Positions 47,572 through 53,634 of a stretch of DNA of 64,000 nt are shown here, in pieces. Every line of letters starts with the position of its first letter. Within the stretch, counting starts at the first letter, position 1. The stretch covers positions 110,466 through 174,465 of the forward strand of contig JAQXQE010000010.1 in NCBI GenBank assembly GCA_029101005.1, read 5' to 3'. Below the pieces are notes generated by a model that was given only the letters and a program-made list of their open reading frames with translations, made no database searches and was not told the origin of the DNA. The DNA comes from Bacillota bacterium. Its GTDB lineage: Bacteria; Bacillota; Clostridia; Peptostreptococcales; Anaerovoracaceae. Both the position numbers and the translations under genes were made by a program.

Positions 47572-47735
47572 AAAGGATTTGAGATAGATTATATTCGCTA
47601 AAACCCTTTAGAATCGGGCATCTTGGGATTTATGTTGAATTTAAACTTAAAAAATTGTATTCGAGTGCATATTCAGCTCCATTTTGTGTTGTATTCATTC
47701 TCATATAAGCCTTTTATAAATAATTCTCTGAACTT

Positions 47736-47805
47736 TGGAGGCGTGGGTTCGACTCCCACCGGCTCCACTAACTATGGCTTCAGGCAAAATGCCTGGAGCC
47801 CTTTA
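47736..47805 (+). repeat. tmRNA 3'-end remnant with terminator, probable second att relic
   Basis: The stretch 47743-47770 reads as a T arm (GTGGG-TTCGACT-CCCAC) plus CGGCTCCACTA, the usual 3' end of clostridial tmRNA, but no tmRNA body precedes it. A 10-bp hairpin follows (GGCTTCAGGC/GCCTGGAGCC, from 47776, then CTTTAAAAT). Isolated tmRNA ends mark integration by elements that target ssrA. From 47572 to 47735 and from 47806 to 48119 I see only AT-rich non-coding sequence, with TTGACA at 47995-48000. Confidence 0.55.
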
Positions 47806-48119
47806 AAATACTGAGATTAAGCCGCCAAACGCCATGTTTTCAAGGTGTTGGGGGTTTTCTTATATCCTCGTTCAAACCCTTCTCCGACTCTCTCAGGCTC
47901 AGAAATAAGCGGACAAAATGTGGGTTTTTAAGTGGATAAGCGGGCACGACGTGGGAAACTTCGGTCGGTTTGAGTATGGGGGGATAAAGTATGCTTGACA
48001 AAAGAAATGAAGATAGTCAGCAGAAATATGCCACAAATGAGAATTAATTGGACAGATCAAGTTTCGATAACTGGTATCCTTTAATTGTAGTTAGCTTGCA
48101 ATTTGAGAGGTGATAATGG

Positions 48120-48329
48120 ATGGCATTAGGAAAGACGCATAGGATATTGATTCAACTATTGAAAGTGTGTGAAGTTGAAGAAGAAGGTGCAATTGCGATA
48201 ATGCTGCTTGTGAAAGAAGAGAAATTGGCAGAACAGCTTATTCAATGGATAGACGAGAATCCAATGGCAGTAGAGAGCGAAATCTTAGAGAAGGCAATTA
48301 GACTGAATACAGGAAGAGAGAATCCATGA
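48120..48329 (+). CDS. Small helical protein, family A copy 1
   Basis: 69 residues, all predicted helix, leucine- and glutamate-rich: HRILIQLLKVCEVEEEGAIA, then MLLVKEEKLAEQLIQWIDEN. GAGAGGTG precedes the start. Its stop overlaps the next ATG (ATGA). It aligns with the protein at 48563 at 31 of 62 positions without gaps. I do not recognise the family. The pattern of a short helix, a turn at EEEG and a second amphipathic helix ending WIDENP suggests a compact helical bundle. Confidence 0.65.
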   Translation: MALGKTHRILIQLLKVCEVEEEGAIAIMLLVKEEKLAEQLIQWIDENPMAVESEILEKAIRLNTGRENP

Positions 48330-48556
48330 TAGAGGAAAATTTTTCGGGCGCATATTACCGTGTAACATTACTTGTGTATGTTTTGGAGAAGGAGACGATC
48401 TCTGACGAAACAGCAGAAAGAATTATCCGCATTGTATCAGAAGCTCCGCATGGAATGCAGGAGCAATATTCTGAACAGTTACTGGCTATGTTGAAGAGCT
48501 GCAGTAGCGAGGAGGAAGTAATCCAAGCACTAAATCTGAAGATAGAATCGAGGTAG
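48326..48556 (+). CDS. Small helical protein, family B copy 1
   Basis: 76 residues, helical, with AYYRVTLLVYVLEKETIS, ERIIRIVSEAP and LLAMLKSCSSEEEVIQAL. Translationally coupled to family A copy 1 by a 4-base overlap. It shares YYR, an internal AP dipeptide, MLKxCxSE and a following V with the protein at 48770. Unknown function; always paired with a family A gene here. Confidence 0.62.
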   Translation: MIEENFSGAYYRVTLLVYVLEKETISDETAERIIRIVSEAPHGMQEQYSEQLLAMLKSCSSEEEVIQALNLKIESR

Positions 48557-48562
48557 TATCAA

Positions 48563-48766
48563 ATGCAATTAAGCAGAACAGAAGTAATATTGATAGAGCT
48601 ATTGAAAGTGTGCGAAATAGACGAAGACGGGATAGTGGGAATAATGCTGATGCTACAGGAAGAGGATCAGGTGAGACAAATGATAGATTGGATAGACCAG
48701 AATCCAACAGCATCAAAATCGCAGATATTGATGCAAGTAGCGGAGCTGGCAATTTGCGAGGAGTAG
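48563..48766 (+). CDS. Small helical protein, family A copy 2
   Basis: 67 residues: VILIELLKVCEIDEDGIVGI, then MIDWIDQNPTASKSQIL. Half of its positions are identical to copy 1, so the duplication is old. Starts six bases after family B copy 1, with GAGGT upstream, and is followed after three bases by family B copy 2. Confidence 0.65.
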   Translation: MQLSRTEVILIELLKVCEIDEDGIVGIMLMLQEEDQVRQMIDWIDQNPTASKSQILMQVAELAICEE

Positions 48767-48769
48767 GAA

Positions 48770-49003
48770 ATGGAAAAGCGTTCAGAGATTTATTATCGGA
48801 CGAAGCTGTTGTTGAGTATTATGGAGATGAAGCTATCAGAATCCACAAGCAGCAGAATTACGATGATTATCAGGAAAGCTCCGAAAGATTTGAAAGAGAG
48901 TATGGCAGAAAGCCTGATGGATATGCTGAAGAAATGCAACAGCGAGAAAGATGTTCTGAAGGAACTTGGCGCTTTCTCGGGGCAGAGTGAACAGGTTGAG
49001 TGA
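48770..49003 (+). CDS. Small helical protein, family B copy 2
   Basis: 77 residues: EIYYRTKLLLSIMEMK, RITMIIRKAPKDLKESMAES, MLKKCNSEKDVLKEL. Paralogue of the protein at 48326. GAGGAG just before the ATG, inside the end of the previous gene. Last gene of the A1-B1-A2-B2 set. Confidence 0.62.
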   Translation: MEKRSEIYYRTKLLLSIMEMKLSESTSSRITMIIRKAPKDLKESMAESLMDMLKKCNSEKDVLKELGAFSGQSEQVE

Positions 49004-49079
49004 TGTATATCTTTCGGCATACCGTTCAACTATAAAAACAGTATGATATTATAGGGCTATCAAAGAAAGGAAAACGACA

Positions 49080-49265
49080 ATGTCGGTTATCATAACATTA
49101 TTGATTATTTATATAGGTTCTAACCTGCATATTACAAGTGATTGCATCTATTATTATGTAAGTTCAAGCAAGAAAAATAAAATCCTTTGGGAAACAGAAG
49201 AGCATAAAGTTCGTAGAAAAGAAATCCACGAAAGGATTGGTGGTGATGGATTATGGATAGAATAA
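49080..49265 (+). CDS. Possible small membrane protein
   Basis: 61 residues starting MSVIITLLIIYIGSNLHITS, one hydrophobic span followed by a basic tail. AAAGGAA lies 8 bases upstream, with TATTAT (16 bases after a weak TTCAAC) before that. No family recognised; a chance frame is possible. Confidence 0.38.
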   Translation: MSVIITLLIIYIGSNLHITSDCIYYYVSSSKKNKILWETEEHKVRRKEIHERIGGDGLWIE

Positions 49266-49390
49266 ATGTAATAAGCATAGACTTTGACTTCTTTCAGCAA
49301 GTCACATCGGACACAATAGCACTTTGTCTTGAATGACCCGCCAAAACTGGTGTATCGTTCAACACAATAAGGTTAAAGGAGAATAAAACG

Positions 49391-49627
49391 ATGAAGAAAG
49401 ACTTGCAGTTAGAACTGATACGAGCTTTGGCGAAAACTGGGATATCGGAAACAGTAACATTGGCGGTGGCTTCGGTAATGAGGGAGGACGCTCTGATAAT
49501 TGAGTTCGCAGATAGGCTGTTAGCTGAAGAGGAAAAAGGCTCAGAGATGTCAGATGGAACGGTAACAAAAGTGCTGATGGGAATGATACACGAGGCTTAC
49601 AGTAACAGTTCGGAAAAGAATAAATAG
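49391..49627 (+). CDS. Small helical protein, distant family A-like
   Basis: 78 residues: LQLELIRALAKTGISETVTL, AVASVMREDALIIEFADRLL, then a variable linker and TVTKVLMGMIHEA. The size and two-helix pattern recall family A, and the first helix is similar, but identity is low, so the relation is an inference. Strong AAAGGAG site. Followed by the RNA cluster. The 125 bases before it hold no other feature. Confidence 0.6.
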   Translation: MKKDLQLELIRALAKTGISETVTLAVASVMREDALIIEFADRLLAEEEKGSEMSDGTVTKVLMGMIHEAYSNSSEKNK

Positions 49628-49631
49628 GAAG

Positions 49632-49734
49632 TTGTGTACTCTTTCAATAGGTGTTATATTCGAGTTGAAAAGGGAAGACTCCAAAGCGTAGCTATTCAAT
49701 GAAATAGCAGATTGGTTAAGTCGCTCCCTTTTTT
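49632..49734 (+). ncRNA. RNA unit 1: promoter, single hairpin, terminator
   Basis: TTGTGT (49632-49637), 17 bases, TATATT (49655-49660). The RNA would start at about 49667, at the base of a hairpin: AGGGA/TCCCT, GACT/AGTC, CCAA/TTGG with a 3-base 3' bulge TTA, an internal loop, then GCTATT/AATAGC (49691-49696 with 49703-49708) with loop CAATGA. It ends in six T (49729-49734). About 68 bases, no reading frame. Confidence 0.6.
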
Positions 49735-49762
49735 CGTATAACGTTTTTTGTATTAGAAATGC

Positions 49763-49935
49763 ATAATAAAACGAGCAGAGTCTTACACATCGCAAGGCTA
49801 ATGCCGATAGCGATCAAACAAAGTTCTCTGCTCGAAAGAAGAGGTTAAAAACCGTAGTTTGCCTACAAACAGTAGACAGGGGCTACCTATCGCCTCTTCT
49901 GTCAAGATAATATCAACAAGCAATGACATTATCAA
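49763..49935 (-). ncRNA. RNA unit 2 (minus strand): promoter, two hairpins, terminator
   Basis: On the minus strand TTGATA (49935-49930), 17 bases, TATTAT (49912-49907). The RNA would start at about 49900, exactly at AGAAGAGG, which pairs with CCTCTTCT (ending at 49837). Two bases later a second hairpin begins: CGAGCAGAG with CTCTGCTCG (49834-49772), inner stem ATCGC/GCGAT, tip GGC/GCC. It ends in TTTTATTAT. Divergent from unit 3. Confidence 0.58.
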
Positions 49936-49945
49936 GTTGCGCGAA

Positions 49946-50103
49946 TTGACATTTGCAATGTGCTACGATAATTTACTTGTAAATCGATGTAGCGACGCTG
50001 AGCCGATTAATTTGGCAGGCGTGGCAATGATCATCGATTATATAGGAATGTCAACTGATGACGACCAATCCCGGTCGGAAGCAGTTAATGACATTCCTTT
50101 TTT
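49946..50103 (+). ncRNA. RNA unit 3: promoter, two hairpins, terminator
   Basis: TTGACA (49946-49951), 17 bases, TAATTT (weak -10, 49969-49974). Hairpin a: AATCGATG (49982-49989) with CATCGATT (50032-50039), inner ACGC/GCGT and GCC/GGC. Hairpin b: GGAATGTCA (50045-50053) with TGACATTCC (50089-50097), ACTG/CAGT with a TAA bulge, tip CGACC/GGTCG with loop AATCCC, then six T. A short open frame crosses it, but differences from unit 6 do not look protein-conserving. Confidence 0.58.
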
Positions 50104-50107
50104 ATAG

Positions 50108-50211
50108 TTGAAATTCTCTATAAATCGTTGTACATTATCTGTGAAGTCATAGTTGCGACCGCTGAGGGATTGCTCCTCTGTGCCACCGACAACATTATGG
50201 CTTCTTTTTTT
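50108..50211 (+). ncRNA. RNA unit 4: promoter, single hairpin, terminator
   Basis: TTGAAA (50108-50113), 17 bases, TACATT (50131-50136). Hairpin from 50143: GAAGTCAT with ATGGCTTC (one G-T pair), GTTG/CAAC with a 3' bulge, tip GAGG/CCTC with loop GATTGCT. Seven T follow (to 50211). The tip GGGATTG (50166-50172) is the exact complement of CAATCCC in the loop of unit 3 hairpin b. Confidence 0.6.
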
Positions 50212-50237
50212 AGATAATTAATCTCTGACTACTTTAA

Positions 50238-50340
50238 TTGACTTCTTCGATTAGGTATGATACTCTCACGTTAAGGTCACTAGCGGTTTGGAGCAATAGA
50301 TTATATCTGTTGGCATCCAAGATGTCGCTAGTGATTTTTT
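50238..50340 (+). ncRNA. RNA unit 5: promoter, single hairpin, terminator
   Basis: TTGACT (50238-50243), 17 bases, TACTCT (50261-50266). Hairpin: TCACTAGCG (50277-50285) with CGCTAGTGA (50326-50334), then TTGGA/TCCAA with a larger 3' bulge, tip CAATAGA/TCTGTTG. Six T follow (50335-50340). About 68 bases. Confidence 0.62.
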
Positions 50341-50370
50341 GTGACGAAAGAACTATGCTGGTGGATTGGG

Positions 50371-50544
50371 TGGACAATTACTAACAAGGAGTGTATATTA
50401 TGAGTGGAAGCCGCCGTAGGGGTTGCAGGAATTTCGATTGATTTCGAAGGGCCGGACGCTGATGATCTGTCGCTTCCATATAATAGGAATGTCAACTGTT
50501 GGCGGCCAATTCCGGTCAGATGCAGTTAATGACATTCCATTTTT
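50371..50544 (+). ncRNA. RNA unit 6: promoter, two hairpins, terminator
   Basis: TGGACA (50371-50376), 17 bases, TATATT (50394-50399). Hairpin a: TGGAAGC (50405-50411) with GCTTCCA (50472-50478) and an inner TTCGA/TCGAA. Hairpin b (50486-50538) has the same outer arms as unit 3 hairpin b, with a changed tip (GGCC/GGTC), then a T-rich end. An AAGGAG at 50386 and ATG at 50400 could instead start a 13-codon peptide. Confidence 0.58.
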
Positions 50545-50573
50545 ATTTACAAGACAAATAAATAATCCTTCAT

Positions 50574-50602
50574 GACCACATCAATGGGGATGTGGTCTTT
50601 TG
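50574..50602 (+). terminator. Terminator before the chimeric pseudogene
   Basis: GACCACATC (50574-50582) pairs with GATGTGGTC (50589-50597), then TTTTG. It insulates the RNA cluster from the gene at 50628. Confidence 0.8.
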
Positions 50603-50627
50603 TTTGTTCAAAACAGGAGGACTATTT

Positions 50628-51667
50628 ATGACAGAGAAAAACATTAACAAAGCTACAGAAGTTGGTATCGAGTATGCAGCTGAGCAGGCGTTTGATCTAC
50701 TGGCAACATACTATCTGGACAGAGAAAGAGAGGTTGCTTTTCAGAGCTTCCTTTACCTTTTCGTAGCGCTTAGAGAGTCGGATATCAGACTTGCATTCTT
50801 CCTTGTGGATACGATGTTAAGAACTATCGGTGAGGAGAGCTTCGCAACCCTAATTGGAACAGTCATCGGTGATGACGTAGAGAGAAGAAGTTTCTTTGTC
50901 GAGGCTTTCGATAAGGTTAAGAAGAACTTTGATTATGTAATCATCGACTGCATGCCGTCGCTTGGAATGATAACAATCAATGCACTTTCTGCCGCTGATT
51001 CGGTTAGTATCCCCGTACAGGCACACTACCTTCCTGCTAAAGGAATGGAACAGCTTCTTAAGAAGGAAGTAAACCGTGTAATGAGAGGCGCTTTGCCTTC
51101 TTTTTCTTTGCCGAAAGAGCAGGTAAAAGAGCTTCGCCTTCCTAAGGCAAGTGATAACAACGATAGAGCGATTGAGTACCTGAAAGACAGAGGCGTTGAT
51201 GAAGAACTTGTCAGAAAGTGCATTTATGAAGGGATAATCTATGAGGATTCAAGATTCCACAGTGCAATATTTGTTGGCTTTGATGAGCAGGGTAAACCTG
51301 CACACGCAAGCTACAGATCAACAAATGGCAGCGGGTTAAAAGGTGATTTACGAGGTAGTAACAAGGCATACTCATTTAGGATAGAGCAGAAGTCAGGCGA
51401 TAAAGTAAGAGTGTTTGAGAGCGCTATAGATCTTCTGTCCTACGCCTCAATATGTAAGCTTAAAGGATGCGAAGAGGATACGGCAGTCTGATATCTACCT
51501 CCGGAATCTATTCCATAAAGAGCGAAGAGTACAAACTTCCGGCAGCACTTGAGCGTTATCTTACGCAACATCCCGAGACTAGAACTGTTATTCTTCAGCT
51601 GGATAATGATGAGGCAGGTTTAAAAGCAGCAGCAGAAATCCGAAGCAAATTGAAAAGCAAACAGTAA
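50628..51667 (+). pseudogene. Chimeric remnant: unknown N-terminus, ParA fragment, DUF3991/Toprim fragment
   Basis: From ATG 50628 (AGGAGG at 50615-50620) 287 codons are open to 51491. Residues 1-90 are an unrecognised helical region. About 95-145 (FDYVIIDCMPSLGMITINAL, ADSVSIPVQAHYLPAKG) are the middle of a ParA ATPase, lacking its Walker A and C-terminus. The rest is a DUF3991 protein (YLKDRGVDEELVRKCIYEGI). Its Toprim part is frameshifted near 51480 and continues in another frame (STSGIYSIKSEEYKLPAALE, VILQLDNDEAGLKAA) to 51667. In-frame deletions fused plasmid/ICE genes; the ribosome site is intact, so a protein may still be made. Confidence 0.7.
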
Positions 51668-51690
51668 AATGGCGTGTACTTAAGGCAGAA

Positions 51691-51760
51691 TCCCTTAAGC
51701 ATATTGACTTTCCCTTAAAATAACCTATAATTTAAGGGAAAAGATATTGTTTAAGGGAAA
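51691..51760 (+). promoter_or_regulatory. fic promoter embedded in four CCCTTAA/TTAAGGG half-sites
   Basis: TTGACT (51704-51709), 16 bases, TATAAT (51726-51731). Half-sites: TCCCTTAAG (51691-51699), TTTCCCTTAAA (51709-51719), TTTAAGGGAAA (51731-51741) and TTTAAGGGAAA again (51750-51760). The two inner ones form an inverted repeat across the -10; outer ones extend each side at about two helical turns. This is a repressor operator layout. Confidence 0.72.
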
Positions 51761-51776
51761 GCAGGTAATTAAGAGA

Positions 51777-52832
51777 ATGAGAACTTTTAATTATTCGAAA
51801 ATAAAAGAAGAAAAGTGGGACTCAGAAATCCTCGGCCTCATAGCAGCAATCTACAAGCTCGCAGGTAAGCAGGAACTGCACCTTAAGCAGAGACCGGAAG
51901 AGCTGGAAAAACTTGTAGAAATAGCAAAGGTTCAGAGCACTGAGGCTTCTAATGCAATCGAGGGTATTGTAACCACCAGCACAAGAATAAAGCAACTGAT
52001 GGAAGAGAAAACCACGCCAAGAAACAGGGATGAAGAGGAAATCGCAGGATACCGTGACGTGCTTAACATTATCCATGAAAGTTTTGATGCGATTCCTATC
52101 ACGCAGAATTATATTCTGCAGTTGCATAAAATCCTGTACAGCCATATGAATAATCCACTCGCTGGACGAACAAAGAATGTGCAGAACTATATCAGCGCCA
52201 CAAATCCAGATGGTCATACAGAGGTGTTATTCACGCCGCTGACTCCGTCTGAAACACCTGAATCTCTTGATAAGATCTGCGAAGAATACAATAGGGTGAT
52301 TGGTAATTATGAAGTGGAACCGTTGCTGGCTATTCCGAGTTTTATTCATGATTTTCTCTGCATCCATCCGTTCAATGATGGTAATGGCAGAATGAGCAGA
52401 TTGCTTACAACGTTGTTGCTTTATCGTAGTGGTTTTTACGTAGGTAAGTATATCTCTCTTGAAGCGAAAATTGCGAAGAACAAAGACTTATACTATGAGG
52501 CTTTAGGTCGTTCGCAGGAAGGCTGGCACGAAGGAGAAGAGAATGCAGTTCCTTTTATCAAATATTTACTTGGAACAATTCTGGCAGCCTACAAAGATTT
52601 TGAAGAGCGATTTGAGATTGTTGAAGAGAAACTTCCGGCAATTGAAATGGTTCGTAAAGCTACGCAGAGCAAAATTGGGAAGTTCAATAAACAGGATATC
52701 CGCGATTTATGTCCAGCGCTTAGCTTGAGCTCCGTTGAAGGGTCACTTCGTAAGCTCGTAGAAGAAGGAGAGCTTCGCAGAGAAGGGACTGGCAGAGCGA
52801 CATACTATATTAGATTAGAAAAGCAACTTTAA
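51777..52832 (+). CDS. Fic-family AMP-transferase with inhibitory helix and winged-helix tail
   Basis: The 351-residue protein has an intact Fic motif HPFNDGNGRMSRLL (H197 to R205), so AMPylation chemistry should be possible. An N-terminal inhibitory motif SNAIEG (58-63, the (S/T)xxxE(G/N) helix) puts it in the self-inhibited class II. The C-terminus (about 305-351, NKQDIRDLCPALSLSSVEGS, LRKLVEEGEL) is a winged helix, suggesting it binds its own operator. ATG 51777 is preferred; an upstream TTG lies too near the transcription start. The only clearly intact larger gene of the island. Confidence 0.9.
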   Translation: MRTFNYSKIKEEKWDSEILGLIAAIYKLAGKQELHLKQRPEELEKLVEIAKVQSTEASNAIEGIVTTSTRIKQLMEEKTTPRNRDEEEIAGYRDVLNIIHESFDAIPITQNYILQLHKILYSHMNNPLAGRTKNVQNYISATNPDGHTEVLFTPLTPSETPESLDKICEEYNRVIGNYEVEPLLAIPSFIHDFLCIHPFNDGNGRMSRLLTTLLLYRSGFYVGKYISLEAKIAKNKDLYYEALGRSQEGWHEGEENAVPFIKYLLGTILAAYKDFEERFEIVEEKLPAIEMVRKATQSKIGKFNKQDIRDLCPALSLSSVEGSLRKLVEEGELRREGTGRATYYIRLEKQL

Positions 52833-52847
52833 TAATTGAGAATTGAT

Positions 52848-53009
52848 ATGAGAAACGACATAAAAGTAGAGAACGTAAAGGTCGGAGAAGGCGTAGGCTT
52901 TCAGCGAATCCGTAGAATTACCGGCTATCTTGTAGGCACACTTGATAGATTTAACGACGCAAAAAGATCAGAAGTTGAGGACAGAGTAAAGCACAGTTTG
53001 AAGAAATAA
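52848..53009 (+). CDS. Small NrdD-like C-terminal protein
   Basis: 53 residues: FQRIRRITGYLVGTLDRFND, AKRSEVEDRVKHSL. This matches the C-terminal end of anaerobic ribonucleotide reductase-like small proteins carried on clostridial conjugative elements. The zinc cysteines and the glycyl-radical context are missing, so no catalysis is expected. Weak ribosome site, 15 bases after fic. Confidence 0.6.
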   Translation: MRNDIKVENVKVGEGVGFQRIRRITGYLVGTLDRFNDAKRSEVEDRVKHSLKK

Positions 53010-53017
53010 ATTCGTTT

Positions 53018-53043
53018 GAAGCTCTCGATTGAGGGCTTCTTTT
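53018..53043 (+). terminator. Terminator after the fic operon
   Basis: GAAGCTCTC (53018-53026) pairs with GAGGGCTTC (53031-53039), then TTTTG. Confidence 0.8.
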
Positions 53044-53044
53044 G

Positions 53045-53221
53045 TACAGATCGTCTCACAAAGCTAGAAAAACCTACATCTCCTCACTCATTGATGTAGG
53101 TATCAACATCAACACTGTCAGAGCGCTCGCAGGACACGCAGACGAGCGTACAACCTACTTTAACTACTGCTTTGATAGGGCTCCGGAGGATGAAAAAAGA
53201 GGCTGCTTGAAGCCGCGTTGA
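53045..53221 (+). pseudogene. C-terminal remnant of a tyrosine recombinase (integrase)
   Basis: A 58-codon frame with no start codon: YRSSHKARKTYISSLIDVGI, RALAGHADERTTYFNYCFDR. It carries the second catalytic box (HxxR in SHKAR), GHAD with the box-III histidine, and the catalytic tyrosine region (TTYFNY). The preceding part of the enzyme is deleted. It lies 122 bases from the tRNA-Lys 3' end, the standard place of an integrase in a tRNA-borne island. Confidence 0.82.
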
Positions 53222-53311
53222 GCAGCTAAGCCCCTCGTTGCATTCAAAAATGAAAGATGAGAAACCGGAAAATAAAATCGCTCAAACCCAGTAATTGCAA
53301 GGGGTACAGAA

Positions 53312-53338
53312 AAAGCCTCATCCATCGGATGAGGCTTT
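53312..53338. terminator. Terminator of tRNA-Lys
   Basis: AAAGCCTCATC (53312-53322) pairs with GATGAGGCTTT (53328-53338); on the minus strand it continues TTTTC. It resembles the terminator at 40338 in stem sequence. Confidence 0.85.
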
Positions 53339-53343
53339 AAAAT

Positions 53344-53419
53344 TGGTGCGCGATCAGGGGTTCGAACCCTGGACACCCTGATTAAGAGTCAGGTGCTCTG
53401 CCAGCTGAGCTAATCGCAC
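53344..53419 (-). tRNA. tRNA-Lys (anticodon CTT)
   Basis: 76 bases with encoded CCA. Acceptor GTGCGAT/ATCGCGC (one G-T pair), anticodon arm CCTGA-CTCTTAA-TCAGG giving anticodon CTT, T arm CAGGG-TTCGAAC-CCTG. Its 3' half is the island attachment site; the insertion restored a complete tRNA. Confidence 0.95.
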
Positions 53420-53450
53420 ATATTTAATTGTCTCTGTCAGCGACTTGTAC

Positions 53451-53479
53451 ATAATAACATCACAAAATAGCATTGTCAA
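53451..53479 (-). promoter_or_regulatory. Promoter of tRNA-Lys
   Basis: On the minus strand TTGACA (53479-53474), 17 bases, TATTAT (53456-53451), about 32 bases upstream of the tRNA 5' end. Confidence 0.8.
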
Positions 53480-53605
53480 CATATTTTTCAAAAAAGTTTG
53501 AAAAAATTTGAAAATGTTTTGCACAACGAATATAACAGCGTTTGTCAGCTTGTGCAAGCGGCGTTCGTTCAAAAGTTGACACAAAGGGCAAAAATCCCAT
53601 AAGCA

Positions 53606-53634
53606 TTGAAAAATCAACATAAGTATAGTATTAT
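53606..53634 (+). promoter_or_regulatory. Promoter of the zinc-ribbon protein gene
   Basis: TTGAAA (53606-53611), 17 bases, TATTAT (53629-53634). A leader of about 75 bases ends in GGAGG before the GTG start. Confidence 0.7.

Larger units (their letters stand above)
47546..53343. mobile_element. Decayed integrative island inserted in tRNA-Lys(CTT)
   Basis: Bounded by the imperfect tRNA-Lys 3'-end repeat and ending beside the intact tRNA, next to the C-terminal remnant of a tyrosine recombinase. Contents are accessory: duplicated small proteins, structured RNA units, a chimeric ParA/DUF3991-Toprim pseudogene, Fic, and an NrdD-like stub of the kind carried by clostridial conjugative elements. 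Base composition is visibly more AT-rich than the flanks. With no intact integrase or conjugation genes, it is probably immobile. Confidence 0.75.

Noticed and set aside
49859..50107. 82-codon open frame on the plus strand across RNA units 2 and 3
   Set aside because: No ribosome site. It crosses a likely divergent promoter pair, and its last part is hairpin b of unit 3, whose changes relative to unit 6 mostly alter amino acids but keep base pairing.
50400..50441. 13-codon peptide beginning MSGSRRRGCRNFD behind AAGGAG
   Set aside because: The ribosome site overlaps the predicted -10 of RNA unit 6, and a start there would leave no leader. The promoter reading is supported by the same layout in five other units; noted in the unit 6 entry as an alternative.
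49666..50544. attC-like recombination sites of an integron
   Set aside because: Imperfect hairpins of 60-75 bases could suggest attC, but paired GTTRRRY/RYYYAAC cores are absent and the hairpins carry T-runs and promoters, pointing to transcripts.
48005..51480. CRISPR array in the island
   Set aside because: No regularly spaced identical repeats. The only strong repetition is the two copies of the hairpin b arms, 441 bp apart, and the hairpins differ in sequence.
53354..53620. 88-codon minus-strand frame over tRNA-Lys
   Set aside because: It reads through the tRNA and its promoter; no ribosome site and no protein-like pattern.
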